Of a DNA stretch of 64,000 nucleotides, positions 1 to 8,825 are shown in pieces. Under the pieces are notes generated by a model. It saw only the letters and a program-made list of their open reading frames with translations, did no database searches and had not been told where the DNA came from. The translations under genes were made by a program, and so were the position numbers. This DNA comes from Arthrobacter sp. StoSoilA2 (lineage in GTDB: Bacteria; Actinomycetota; Actinomycetes; Actinomycetales; Micrococcaceae). The stretch's first letter is position 1, and each line of letters opens with the position of its first letter. Location of the stretch: NCBI RefSeq assembly GCF_019977195.1, contig NZ_AP024643.1, forward strand, positions 2,356,001 to 2,420,000, given 5' to 3'.

Positions 1-2127
1 GATCCCTGGGCATGGATGACACTCGCCCATGGATACCAGTGGAAAGAAAGCCCGGCCTACAACTCTCCACTGGCACTCACCAAGATCTGTGAAGCAATTG
101 ACGCCACCTACATGGCTTGGAAAGCCAACAACGCCGTACTTACCGCGTCCGGCCAGCAATGGCTCGGATTCGGACGGGTAGCACTGGCCCTGGATACCTT
201 GTGGGAAAACCTCCGGCCACTGCTGGACCAGCAGGTCACGCCAGGGAGCACCTTGGTTCCGAACCCCGGATTCGAAGCAGGCACGGCAGGCTGGACCGTC
301 ACCACCTGGAGGGGGAGCGGCTCCGCCGTCGCGGACCCCGCCGTTGCACGCTCCGGCAAGAGTTCCCTGAAAGTAACGGCCAACCCGAGCGGCTCAACCG
401 GCAGCGTCGTGGGCGTCACCCTCGCCGGTAACAGCCGACCCCTTGTCGGCAACGGAACCTACCGCATCTCCGCCTGGTGTAAGACCGCAGCTGCAACAGC
501 GCCGGGGGCCTACCTGAACATCCTTTTCTACAATTCTGCCGGCGCAGTGGTGCAAAGTGACCGAAAGTTCTTTGCAACCGCCGGCACCCACGACTGGGAG
601 CAAATCACCGCGGAACTGCCCACACCCGCCGGTGCGGCCCGCATCCGCATCGACCTGCGCCTTGAGGGAACCGGAACAGCATGGTTCGATGACGTCACCC
701 TTGAGCTGGTCAACGGTACGCCTCCCACGTCCGGCACTCTTCCGCTGCGACGCGACGCGTACCGCGAGATGCTCCTCGCCAGCCGCGAGTACTGGCGGCA
801 AAACCAGCGGCACTACACCAACCAGGTCCAGTTCACCAGCCTGGGCGTATACCTCTGCAATAAGGGACTGGAGCTGCTTTCCCCGGCCGACGCATGGCCG
901 GAGGAACGCGCGCGTGAATGGATCTACGAGGCCGTTGGACTGCTTCCCCTGTCCAGCGGAGAAAACGCCGACGGCAGCAAGAAATGGAAGCTGGGAAAGC
1001 AGTACTACATCTACAGCGAGCAGGGCCTCAGTCGCGAGCTGGGCTACGTCGGGGGCTACGGCGAGATCACCGCGGACTTGCTCGTGGGGATGTACGAGGC
1101 CGTGACCACCGGCGCCATCAAACGCGACGATGAAAAGCTGCGGGCCCGGGTGGAGCAGCTCTTCCTCAACCGGGGATGGTTCAGGCACGAGGGCTTCGAT
1201 GAGGAAGGCCACCGCGTGATGCGCCTTGAATCCATCGTAGGCTGGCGCAACGAGCACTACCCCGGGGAAGTGGTCTATGTAACTCCTACTGACAAGGACG
1301 TAACCCCGCTCCAGGCAACTGCGGCGTTCCCAAGCCCCAAACTCGTCGGCTGGGCCCAGCAAATGATCCAGGACGGACAACTTGGGCCTGCCCTGGCCCT
1401 CCTGCACACCGATACCTCGGCAAGAATCGGACTCACGGCTTCGCGGTTCATCATGCATGACCTCCCAGCTTTCCAAGCCGCGGCCCCCAGCAGCGAACGA
1501 CTCCCCGCCGGCTGGGGGCGCCCCGACTTCGCCTTCGCCGACCCAACCACCGGAGTGATCGCAATCAAGCGCGGCGACGAAGTTCTGTACGCCTCCCTCT
1601 ACTGGCGGGCACGGCAAGCCGTGAACCGCTGGTCCCGGGTCCACCTGTTGCGACCGGACACCGAGCGAAGCGCCACGGTCCGTTGCGAGGTGGAATTCGG
1701 GTCCGCAACACCTGTTGGCACGTTCACTATCCAAGACTGGGTCTGCTGGGACTACACCATCAACGACAGCGACGGGAACGGACTCCGTCCCGGCGGGTTC
1801 GCCCCTCCCGGCCCTGCCCTTCACCAGGCCTACGCCGGCGACGAGCTTCCGATCGCCCGCACACCGGAGGGAATGGATCCGAAGCTTGGAGCCACCACAC
1901 TGGGCGTGGAAGCCATCGAATCGGGCCGGGCGCCCTTCTACCGGCTCTCCTACGCCGGCTACCACATCGCAATGAACACCACCAAGGACCAAACCTTCGA
2001 GTACAAATGTCCTGCAACCGGCACGGGAATTGACTGCCGTACCGGGCAAAAGACAGCACTGCCAAACATGCGAAGGGTCGGGCCGGGAGAAACCGTCATT
2101 CTCTTCGACCCAGCAATCCGTCCCTAA
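1..2127 (+). CDS. Putative secreted polysaccharide-active protein with internal carbohydrate-binding-like module, 5' partial
   Basis: The frame is open from base 1. The first ATG (16) has no Shine-Dalgarno and no stop precedes it, so the real start probably lies upstream and the N-terminus, perhaps with a signal peptide, is missing. Counting from base 1, residues ~20-80 are helical and Trp/Tyr-rich. Residues ~87-236 form a beta-sandwich module starting NPGFEAGTAGWTV and ending WFDDVTLEL, typical of CBM4/9/22-like domains. Residues ~245-500 are again helical, and the C-terminus is beta-rich. A helical toroid followed by a beta domain recalls heparinase II/III-like lyases, but I recognise no catalytic motif, so the enzyme class is open. 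A role on extracellular polysaccharide is inferred from the module only. A strong hairpin follows the gene. Confidence 0.7.
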   Translation, partial: DPWAWMTLAHGYQWKESPAYNSPLALTKICEAIDATYMAWKANNAVLTASGQQWLGFGRVALALDTLWENLRPLLDQQVTPGSTLVPNPGFEAGTAGWTVTTWRGSGSAVADPAVARSGKSSLKVTANPSGSTGSVVGVTLAGNSRPLVGNGTYRISAWCKTAAATAPGAYLNILFYNSAGAVVQSDRKFFATAGTHDWEQITAELPTPAGAARIRIDLRLEGTGTAWFDDVTLELVNGTPPTSGTLPLRRDAYREMLLASREYWRQNQRHYTNQVQFTSLGVYLCNKGLELLSPADAWPEERAREWIYEAVGLLPLSSGENADGSKKWKLGKQYYIYSEQGLSRELGYVGGYGEITADLLVGMYEAVTTGAIKRDDEKLRARVEQLFLNRGWFRHEGFDEEGHRVMRLESIVGWRNEHYPGEVVYVTPTDKDVTPLQATAAFPSPKLVGWAQQMIQDGQLGPALALLHTDTSARIGLTASRFIMHDLPAFQAAAPSSERLPAGWGRPDFAFADPTTGVIAIKRGDEVLYASLYWRARQAVNRWSRVHLLRPDTERSATVRCEVEFGSATPVGTFTIQDWVCWDYTINDSDGNGLRPGGFAPPGPALHQAYAGDELPIARTPEGMDPKLGATTLGVEAIESGRAPFYRLSYAGYHIAMNTTKDQTFEYKCPATGTGIDCRTGQKTALPNMRRVGPGETVILFDPAIRP

Positions 2128-2233
2128 CTTGCTGCCATCGCAAACCGCGGATGACACATCAGACGTCGGTCGCGGCGACCTGCGCTCGGAACCGCAACAT
2201 TTGAGTAAGCGTCCTGAGACGGCCGTTCATGAA

Positions 2234-2270
2234 ACAACACCCCGGGCCGCATCGCCGCCCGGGGTGTTGT
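2234..2270. terminator. Hairpin terminator after the first gene
   Basis: A perfect 14-bp inverted repeat (2234-2247 and 2257-2270) encloses a 9-nt loop and starts about 107 bases after the stop at 2127. There is no U-tract, as is common in actinobacteria. Confidence 0.7.
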
Positions 2271-2567
2271 GCTCCCCTGGCCGTCTCCGGAAGCTGTTCT
2301 GCCAGCGACGTTCGCGGTACGTTGGCGCGGTGGCCATGGTTGGATTGCCCTGAAGGGCTGCCCGTCAACGCTGTTCCGGTTCCAAGGTTCTGTCAGGGTC
2401 CGTCGTAGATGCTCCTTTCCCGACCCCGGGTTTACGCAAGTCAATGTTGTTGGCCAACGCTGGAACGTGGGCCACATGTGTTGGCCAAGCGATTACCCCG
2501 GCGTTGATCGGGTGCCTACCGCTGCCGTCCCTTCCAAGCCGGCAGAAGGTTCTACAGCCTCAAGGCC

Positions 2568-2920
2568 ATGAATACTGTCCCGGAGGCTGGCGAACCCGTG
2601 GAACCGTTCCGTGTCGTCATCGGCTTCAACAATCAGGAACTCTCGGCTTACGTAGCCCTTTTATCGAGCTCGTGGCAACGCCGGAACGACTGGAGTTCCG
2701 TGCCCGTTTAGGGTTCGGCCGGTTTATGGGACCATGGCGCGTCGAGCGGTCCGAGGTCACCAAGATCTTCAGGGCTCCGGGTTTGATGATGGGCGATTGC
2801 ATCGCCGTCCGATGCAAGCATTACCTCGACTGGACGATCTATGCGTTTGGCCTGGAGCCGATACTCCTCACGCTCGAGGAACTCGGCTATCCCGTGGATT
2901 GGATTCACAGCACGCCGTGA
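2568..2920 (+). pseudogene. Small hypothetical protein gene, apparently frameshifted near 2650-2665
   Basis: Two adjacent frames look like one protein. From ATG 2568 the first frame reads MNTVPEAGEPVEPF then VVIGFNNQELSAY and stops at 2711. A second frame carries SPFIELVATPERLEF, then GRFMGPWRVERSEVTKIF, and ends at 2920 with LTLEELGYPVDW. The second part has the beta pattern of a small PH-like domain. Together they would give about 115 residues. A single frame change around 2650-2665 would join them, so this is either a recent pseudogene or a base-call error. A shorter intact product could start at GTG 2672. I do not recognise the family. Confidence 0.45.
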
Positions 2921-3348
2921 ACCTAGGCACTTCTGGAGTCGCTTCAGTTTGAAGGTTTTCCCGGGTTCGGCACAATTTCGGCTTGGAACCGACTTCGCTA
3001 TGCGAGTCGACGCTTGTTTGGACATCGTTCAATCATGGGGCCACTCGTGCTGGTCTGGTGATTAGTCACGTGGCGTGGCCCGGTTGAGGTTGGTCATGAG
3101 ATCGCGGTTCGCAGCCCGCGCGGCGGTGTAGTCACTGTGTTGGATACTTCATCGATCCGGCGGGCTGCGCGGTGCCACGCAACATGCAATCTGCAGGGGC
3201 GGCTGTGCCGGTGTTCCTGCCCGCCTTACGGGTGGGCAGGAACGTGTCAAGGCCTCGTTTCTCGGTGTCTCGGACTATCTCGTACAGCCATCGGACTGGC
3301 CCGGATTCCGCATGTTTCCGTCACTTCCCATGAGCGATGTTAACGAGG
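2921..3348. other. Intergenic stretch, no gene supported
   Basis: Short frames here show no family motif or ribosome-binding site. The only notable content is the 39-nt block 3292-3330, which recurs at 7724-7762 (entered separately). Confidence 0.5.
3292..3330. repeat. Dispersed repeat, left half (copy of 7724-7762)
   Basis: These 39 bases match 7724-7762 at 34 of 39 positions by eye, beginning CGGACTGGCCCGGAT and ending ACTTCCCA. Neither copy lies in a recognisable gene. Confidence 0.5.
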
Positions 3349-3379
3349 ACGACGGCGGGAGTTATCCTCCCGCCGTCGT
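3349..3379. terminator. Hairpin terminator downstream of the mes operon
   Basis: A perfect 13-bp stem (3349-3361 with 3367-3379) has a 5-nt loop. It lies 41 bases beyond the 3' end of the minus-strand flavin reductase gene and is the natural end of the mesX-mesD-flavin reductase transcript. Confidence 0.7.
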
Positions 3380-3419
3380 GAGCCGTTCGGCTTGCCGCCT
3401 CGCATTGCTGGCGCGGCGC

Positions 3420-3992
3420 TCAGCCTTCAAGCTTGGAATGCTCGCCCAGACGGTGCCATGAACGGTTGTGGTAGACCAGAGCGTCGCCCGGTTCGCCCGG
3501 GTGGACGTCACGCATCACGCGCGACTCCAGGGCGTGAACGGCGATGATTGTGGAGGTCCCCACCTCCATGCGATTGATCACGGCGCACCGCACCCAGGCG
3601 CGGACATCGTCATACACCGCTTCGCCGGTGGCAAGGGGCGACCAGCGGTGCGTCTGGTCAAAGCGGTTGGCCCCCGGGGTCGCTCCAAACTTGGCCAAGT
3701 CGACGTCGTGCGCGTCCAGTAGGTGCACGACGACGGTTTCGGCGCGCGAAAGCACCTCGGACGCAGAGGACAGTGCCGAGACCGAGAAAATCAGCAACGG
3801 AGGTTCCGCACTTACTGACACGACTGACGATACCGTCAGTGCCACCGGTCCTTCGCCGGCATCCGCCGTGATGACGGCGACACCTCCTGGGTGGCCACGG
3901 AACAGTGCTTTGAATTCGTCGGCGGAGAGGGAGGACGGGAAGGTTTGCTTCGGAGCCCCGAGCCACGTGTCGGTGGGATAGGCGTGAAACAT
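3420..3992 (-). CDS. Flavin reductase family protein of the mes operon
   Basis: 190 residues with the flavin reductase (FMN-binding split-barrel) pattern: FRGHPGGVAVITAD near residues 30-43, VALTVSSVVSVSAEPPLLIF at 50-69, and a C-terminal DALVYHNRSWHRL typical of HpaC-like proteins. Expected role: NAD(P)H-dependent supply of reduced flavin. The ATG at 3992 sits only two bases after the stop of mesD (3997-3995), so the two are co-transcribed and probably coupled. MesD-type methionine synthases need oxygen and MesX, so a flavin reductase here fits as the electron source; that link is inferred. An upstream in-frame extension overlaps mesD and was rejected. Confidence 0.85.
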   Translation of the reverse strand: MFHAYPTDTWLGAPKQTFPSSLSADEFKALFRGHPGGVAVITADAGEGPVALTVSSVVSVSAEPPLLIFSVSALSSASEVLSRAETVVVHLLDAHDVDLAKFGATPGANRFDQTHRWSPLATGEAVYDDVRAWVRCAVINRMEVGTSTIIAVHALESRVMRDVHPGEPGDALVYHNRSWHRLGEHSKLEG

Positions 3993-3994
3993 CG

Positions 3995-5041
3995 TTACGA
4001 CACCCTGGGGGCGGAGCGGGCGAGTTCCTCGCGAATGATGTTCGTCCCTGCGCTGAGAGCACTCAGCTTGGCCAGTGCGACGTCCCGGGGGAACGGTGCC
4101 ATGCCGCAGTTGGAGCTGGCGATGAGCTTGTCCGCATCGACGAACTGCAGGGCCTTGCGGAGGGTGTCGGCGACGTCCTCCGGGGTCTCGATGGTCTCGC
4201 TTGCGACGTCGATTGCCCCGAGCATGACTTTCTTGCCGCGGAGGAGCTCGATGAGGTCCATGGGCACGTGGGAGTTCTGGGATTCCAGCGAGATGATGTC
4301 GATACTGGAGCTCTGCAACAGCGGGAACGTTTCCTCGTACTGCCGCCACTGTGAGCCGAGCGTCGCCTTCCAGTCAGTATTCGCCTTGATGCCGTAGCCG
4401 TAGCAGATATGCACGGCGGTCTCCGCGCGCAGTCCTTCTGCCGCTCTCTCAAGCGCAGCCACGCCCCAGTCCTTGACCTCATCGAGGAAGACATTGAACG
4501 CGGGCTCGTCGAACTGGATGATGTCCACGCCGGCCGCCTCTAGTTCTTTCGCCTCCTGGTTCAGGATCGTGGCGAACTCCCAGGCCAGCTTCTCGCGGCT
4601 CTTGTAGTGGTCATCGTAGAGCGTGTCCACCATCGTCATTGGGCCGGGAAGAGTCCATTTGATCGGCCGGTCGGTGGTTGCGCGGAGGAACTTTGCGTCT
4701 TCGACGAATACCGGCTGCTCGCGGCGCACCGCTCCGACGACGGTCGGCACACTGGCGTCGTAGCGATCGCGGATGCGCACGGTCTTGCGCTGTTCAAAGT
4801 CGACCCCGCTGAGATGCTCGATGAAGGTGGTGACGAAGTGCTGGCGGGTTTGCTCGCCGTCGCTGACGATGTCGATGCCGCGTCGGCTCTGCTCGTGGAT
4901 GGCGATGCGCAGAGCATCCTGCTTGCCCTCGAGCAGCGCATCTCCCTCCAGTTTCCACGGGGACCAAAGAGTCTCAGGCTGAGCGAGCCACGAAGGTTTG
5001 GGCAGGCTTCCGACAACGGTGGTGGGCAAAAGTGTGTTCAT
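3995..5041 (-). CDS. mesD: Core MetE-like folate-independent methionine synthase MesD
   Basis: 348 residues equal to the C-terminal catalytic half of cobalamin-independent methionine synthase, without the folate-binding N-terminal half. Zinc-site residues are visible as His211 and Cys213 (AVHICYGYG) and Cys312 (SSNCGM), with FDEP at 178-180 and the opening TTVVGSLPKP. In the described MesD family such proteins make methionine from homocysteine using a methyl donor other than methyl-folate, and need MesX and oxygen. I chose ATG 5041 because GGAG lies just upstream; a longer frame to 5095 starts inside mesX. It follows mesX by 20 bases. Assignment rests on size plus the DUF1852 neighbour. Confidence 0.88.
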   Translation of the reverse strand: MNTLLPTTVVGSLPKPSWLAQPETLWSPWKLEGDALLEGKQDALRIAIHEQSRRGIDIVSDGEQTRQHFVTTFIEHLSGVDFEQRKTVRIRDRYDASVPTVVGAVRREQPVFVEDAKFLRATTDRPIKWTLPGPMTMVDTLYDDHYKSREKLAWEFATILNQEAKELEAAGVDIIQFDEPAFNVFLDEVKDWGVAALERAAEGLRAETAVHICYGYGIKANTDWKATLGSQWRQYEETFPLLQSSSIDIISLESQNSHVPMDLIELLRGKKVMLGAIDVASETIETPEDVADTLRKALQFVDADKLIASSNCGMAPFPRDVALAKLSALSAGTNIIREELARSAPRVS

Positions 5042-5061
5042 GATTGACGATTCTCCGTGGG

Positions 5062-6054
5062 TCAGTTGACGAGAGCGGGGTATTTGGCGGTCCACTGGTC
5101 CAACAGGTCCTTGTGGGGCGTGATGAAGTGTTCCTCCGTGTACTTCGCCTGCTTTACCGCGAGCTGACTGCGTTCTACGCGGTCGTAAGCGATCTGGGTC
5201 CGCGAGTAATCCTGCTCTCCCAGGCTCGGCTGGTAGACGTGGGCGGCGGCGGAGTTCGCGTTGTAGATCTCCGGGCGGTAGATCTTCTGGAACGTCTCCA
5301 TGGTGCTGATCGTGCCAATGAGCTGCAGGTTGGAGTAGTCGTTGAGCAGGTCGCCGCGGAAATAGAAGGCGAGCGGCGCGACGCTACCGCGTGGCATGAA
5401 GTAGCGGACCTGCAGCCCCATCTTTGCGAAGTACGCGTCCGTCAGCGAGAATTCGTCCTGCTGGTACTCGACGCCCAGAACCGGGTGACGGTTCTCCGTT
5501 CGCCGGTACGTCTTGGTCGTGGAGACGCTGATGCAGACCACTGGCGGCTGTGGGAAGCGTTCCTGGCATGCCGGGGAATCGAGGAATTGTTGGAACAGTT
5601 TGCCGTGAAGATCGCCGAAGTCCCCGGGAACGGTGGGCTTGCCTGAGTTCCCTGCTGCCGCTGGCAGTACGATGCTGAAGTCGAAGTCACGGACGTAGGA
5701 GGAGAAGTTGTTCCCAACGATCCCTTGGTGGCGGACCCCGTTCAGCTGGTCGATGATCTGGATGTCGAGAACCTCGAACAGCGGGAACTGCTGATCCGTA
5801 CCGTCTGCAGTGAACTCTATCTGCACAGAGACGATCTCAAGCTCGAGCGTGTAACGGTCCCGGTCCGGGTTGTCCCAGCTTGCGAGATCGTTGAAGCGGC
5901 GCCGAATCATGGTCAAGGCGTTGCGGAGGTTCTCCTGGCGGTGCTCGCCCCGTGCCAGGTTGGCGAAATTCGTCGTAATCCGTGAGCCTTCCGACGGGGA
6001 GTAGTCCTCGTCGAAGGGGGTGGTGGTGATGCTGAAGGTGAAGTCGTCTGCCAT
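5062..6054 (-). CDS. mesX: DUF1852 protein MesX, partner of MesD
   Basis: 330 residues matching my memory of DUF1852: start MADDFTFSITTTPFDEDY, SRITTNFANLARGEHR near 22-38, RYTLELEIVSVQI near 67-79, and a long conserved middle ending HFITPHKDLLDQW. In the described MesD/MesX system this protein is required for methionine synthesis by the core MetE protein; its reaction is not established. First gene of a three-gene minus-strand operon (mesX, mesD, flavin reductase) divergent from a LysR regulator, with a clear dyad between them. No signal peptide or membrane segment, so cytoplasmic. The ribosome-binding site is weak. Confidence 0.88.
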   Translation of the reverse strand: MADDFTFSITTTPFDEDYSPSEGSRITTNFANLARGEHRQENLRNALTMIRRRFNDLASWDNPDRDRYTLELEIVSVQIEFTADGTDQQFPLFEVLDIQIIDQLNGVRHQGIVGNNFSSYVRDFDFSIVLPAAAGNSGKPTVPGDFGDLHGKLFQQFLDSPACQERFPQPPVVCISVSTTKTYRRTENRHPVLGVEYQQDEFSLTDAYFAKMGLQVRYFMPRGSVAPLAFYFRGDLLNDYSNLQLIGTISTMETFQKIYRPEIYNANSAAAHVYQPSLGEQDYSRTQIAYDRVERSQLAVKQAKYTEEHFITPHKDLLDQWTAKYPALVN

Positions 6055-6134
6055 GTGCTGCCAATCCGTTGATGGGCCGGAGACGGCCTTTCAGAAGGTG
6101 ATGTATCCATGGTGCAGCCTTCCGTGGGGTATCA

Positions 6135-6151
6135 AGTAACTCGTGGTTACT
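6135..6151. promoter_or_regulatory. Dyad between mesX and lysR, candidate LysR-type operator
   Basis: AGTAAC and GTTACT form perfect 6-bp arms around a 5-nt centre, midway between the divergent starts (6054 minus, 6175 plus). The size and place fit a LysR-type regulator site controlling both directions. A TAGAAT hexamer at 6163-6168 lies about 6 bases before the lysR ATG, so that mRNA may be leaderless. Confidence 0.5.
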
Positions 6152-6174
6152 ATGCGTTCATATAGAATTTTCCT

Positions 6175-7116
6175 ATGCCCCAGATTTCGAGCGGATTGAC
6201 CCTGCAGCAGCTGCGCTATTTCATAGAAGTTGCAGCTGAGGGGTCGATCTCCGCGGCTGCCGATCTTCTCTACGTAGCGCAGCCCACAATGTCCGCAGCG
6301 ATGAAGGATCTTGAGGCCCGGGTGGGCCGTGAGCTCCTGGTTCGCTCCGCCCGCGGGGTCACCCTAACCGCCGACGGGGCAGAGTTCCTCGGCTACGCGA
6401 GGCAGGTCGTCGAGCAGTTCGCTCTCCTCGAGCAGCGCTACCTTGGCAGGCCACCGCGGCGACGTCTGCTCGGGGTGTCGACGCAGCACTACTCGTTCGC
6501 GGTGGACGCCTTCGTCCGGATGGTCAAGGCCACTGATGTGGCCGAATACGAGTTCTCGCTGCGTGAGTCCCGCACCTGGGACATCATCGAGGATGTCCGG
6601 ACGCTCCGCAGCGAGATAGGCATCCTCTACCGGAACGATTTCAACCGGAAGGTCATCGACAAGCTGCTCCGGGAATCCGGGCTCGGGTTCACTCCGCTTT
6701 TCCTCGCGGATCCGCACATTTTCATTTCACGGAACAACCCGCTCGCCTCAAAAGAGCGTGCGACTCTCGATGATCTCGCCGGCTTGCCGCGGCTAACCTT
6801 CGATCAAGGTGCGAACAACTCCTTTTACTTCGCCGAGGAGATTCTCTCCACCATGTCCAGCAAGCAGGAGATCCGGGTCTCTGACCGTGCCACGATCTTC
6901 AACCTCATGATCGGGCTCCACGGCTACACGATCTCGACGGGCATCATCAGCGGGCAGCTCGACCCGGAGATCGTCGCCATCCCGCTCGACGTTGACGAAC
7001 GCATCGAGATCGGCTGGGTCGGCCACGCCGCGATTCCGCTTACCGACCAGGCGCAGCACTACCTCAGGGAATTGCGGGCCGTCGTCGCTGAGTTCGGCGT
7101 AGCGCTACTCGACTGA
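6175..7116 (+). CDS. LysR-family transcriptional regulator of the mes operon
   Basis: 313 residues. Residues ~8-67 are the winged helix-turn-helix: LTLQQLRYFIEVAAEGSISA, QPTMSAAMKDLEARVG and LTADGAEFL. The rest is a periplasmic-binding-like effector domain. Divergent from mesX with a shared 121-bp promoter region holding a 17-bp dyad, so it most likely controls mesX-mesD-flavin reductase. The probable signal is methionine or sulfur status, by analogy with MetR/CysB; that is inference. No Shine-Dalgarno precedes the ATG, and a -10-like hexamer lies about 6 bases upstream, consistent with leaderless translation. Confidence 0.88.
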   Translation: MPQISSGLTLQQLRYFIEVAAEGSISAAADLLYVAQPTMSAAMKDLEARVGRELLVRSARGVTLTADGAEFLGYARQVVEQFALLEQRYLGRPPRRRLLGVSTQHYSFAVDAFVRMVKATDVAEYEFSLRESRTWDIIEDVRTLRSEIGILYRNDFNRKVIDKLLRESGLGFTPLFLADPHIFISRNNPLASKERATLDDLAGLPRLTFDQGANNSFYFAEEILSTMSSKQEIRVSDRATIFNLMIGLHGYTISTGIISGQLDPEIVAIPLDVDERIEIGWVGHAAIPLTDQAQHYLRELRAVVAEFGVALLD

Positions 7117-8531
7117 CTGCAGTTGAGCGGGCGGGTCTTTAACCCTTCGGTGATTGGACTTGATCGTTGCAGCCGAGCGGGTTGCTGGTGACGTACACGC
7201 CCGTCGCCGACGTTGGCATGGCCGGGGCAGACGCCAGCGAGGAAACCGGCCTGTTCCAGGTGGTGACGATCCAGCCAAGGGACATCACGCCGGGCTTATA
7301 AGGCCGCGGTGCCGTCCTGGCCGAGATGCAGGTCCCCAATGTCGGGCCGTTCATCGGGGCCCTTCTGTTCATTCAACTCGCAGGCGGAGGATCGCTGACC
7401 TAAGAGATCTGGTCTGCAGCGTACATTGTCTATCCACTGGGAACCTGAGTGTGCGGATCTGCGGTAGACCGCTTACTTGGCCAACTCCATTGAGCTGTAG
7501 GGCATGTTGGGCAGGCCTCTGGAACTCCAAGTCAAAGATAGCGAGCAGACACCGTACTGTGTGATCAGCCCGGATCCGGTGCTGACCTAGGTCCAGGGCA
7601 AGGAGTGGCCAAGCGACATTCTCAGTGGGTCTCGGGAATTCGCCCTGCAGGGTAGCCGTATAAGCAAGAACAGGATTTGGACAATGTCCACACTTTTCAC
7701 CTCGGACTGGCTCGTGCAACCGCCGGACTGGCCCGGATCCCGCATGTTTTCCCGACTTCCCAGCAATAACAAGGCCATGGAATCCCGTTCGAGTCCCACC
7801 TCGGGCACGCGTTTTCCCCCAGGCCAGGGCGGTTGTTGGGGCGTTTGGCGTGTGGACAGTGTCCAGACGCTGCGCAGGGTGTTCGGACCAGACTCGTTTG
7901 GTGCGTTTAGTTGTGGCTAGCCGTTCTGTGCCGATGCCTCCCTTGTGCCGGCTTGGGCAGTTCTTGCTTTTTCACTTCTTCATGGTCCTGAGTGGCCGGA
8001 GCGACATGACTAGTCCGTGAGGGGGACCGGCATCGTGCGCTGCTGGCCGAGGCTAACTGTTTGCATACCGGTTCATGCCGACTTTCGTGCTCTACTGCAT
8101 GACTAAGAAGAAGTTTTTGGAATCCTTTTAGGGTGGTCGTGTCCGGGATTCCTGCCTGTGCGTTCACACATTCATGGTGTCATCGGGTGACGGCTACATG
8201 ATTCGACGGCATGGCAATGAGTGTGCGCTTTGTAGGGCAAGCTCACTGCCCTGAGGGTGGTGCGTTTGCGGTCTACGCGCACCTGCAATGACGACATCAC
8301 GGGGCTCAACGTGCGTCGGCAATGTCCGATACCTATCTTCCTGGCTGTGCGTGGGGAATCAACCCGGGCGGGTTGGGTGGCGGACTGTAGAAGTTGGCCA
8401 GGGATTGCTTCGTTTGTCCGTGAATCCGCAGCTTAAGGGTTCCGTAATCTGGTGCTCTTGTTCGAAGGTCGTAGGGGCTATAACGTCTAAATCGCCATAG
8501 GTAGGCAGCGGCTCGAATAATGGAGGTTGCC
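7117..8531. other. Gene-poor stretch with decayed sequence
   Basis: No frame here carries a family motif plus a ribosome-binding site. A plus-strand stretch 7164-7298 reads plausibly (QPSGLLVTYTPVADVGMAG, then EETGLFQVVTIQPRDITPG) before a stop, and the minus strand is also open, so a degraded gene is possible but unidentified. 7853-7865 is a short palindrome (TGGACAGTGTCCA). 7724-7808 holds a repeat described separately. Confidence 0.45.
7724..7808. repeat. Composite dispersed repeat (both halves)
   Basis: 7724-7762 matches 3292-3330 (34 of 39). The adjoining 7764-7808 matches 20128-20171, sharing ACAAGGCC and nearly all of a 21-nt block ending CCTCGGGCAC. So this locus holds the two halves found singly elsewhere. 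The right half carries a TTCGAGTCC string that resembles a tRNA T-arm, but no tRNA fold can be built. Confidence 0.5.
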
Positions 8532-8825
8532 ATGTTTGTTCAGGTGACGAGAAGCCAATCACTCGACAAGGACCGGTACCGGGCGATGCGAGATCAGGCC
8601 ACCGGCGGGAAATTGCTGGATGGCGAGCTGTTTTATGTTGACGGCTATCAGGGCGGAGCGATCTGGGCTATCGACGCTTGGGAGACCCGAGAGGCTTGCG
8701 ATCGTGGCATGGAGAAGTGGGGGCCTGCGATGCAGGCCGCCGGTGTGTCTATGGACGACATGAGTCTTGAAGAGTTCGAGATCGACCAACTGCGCCTCGG
8801 AAGCTCCGTCCCGCCGACCGATTAG
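8532..8825 (+). CDS. Small ABM-like (dimeric alpha/beta barrel) protein
   Basis: 97 residues: MFVQVTRSQSLDKDRYRAM, then a Gly-rich turn, GAIWAIDAWETREACDRGM and a C-terminal EEFEIDQLRL. The beta-alpha-beta pattern with one central Trp-rich strand is that of antibiotic-biosynthesis-monooxygenase/stress-responsive dimeric barrel proteins. GGAGG at 8521-8525 with six spacer bases fixes the ATG at 8532; the earlier in-frame ATG (8520) overlaps this ribosome-binding site. It stands alone in a gene-poor region. No substrate can be proposed. Confidence 0.75.
   Translation: MFVQVTRSQSLDKDRYRAMRDQATGGKLLDGELFYVDGYQGGAIWAIDAWETREACDRGMEKWGPAMQAAGVSMDDMSLEEFEIDQLRLGSSVPPTD

Noticed and set aside
394..2157. 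Long minus-strand frame (587 codons) opposite the first gene
   Set aside because: Antisense to a gene with a recognisable carbohydrate-binding module; composition is typical of GC-rich shadow frames and it has no motif.
7139..7372. 77-residue minus-strand frame after the LysR gene
   Set aside because: No ribosome-binding site or motif; the plus strand is equally plausible, so neither is called.
7784..7808. tRNA T-arm-like string
   Set aside because: TTCGAGT is present, but the flanking bases do not form a T-stem and no acceptor stem or anticodon arm can be built.
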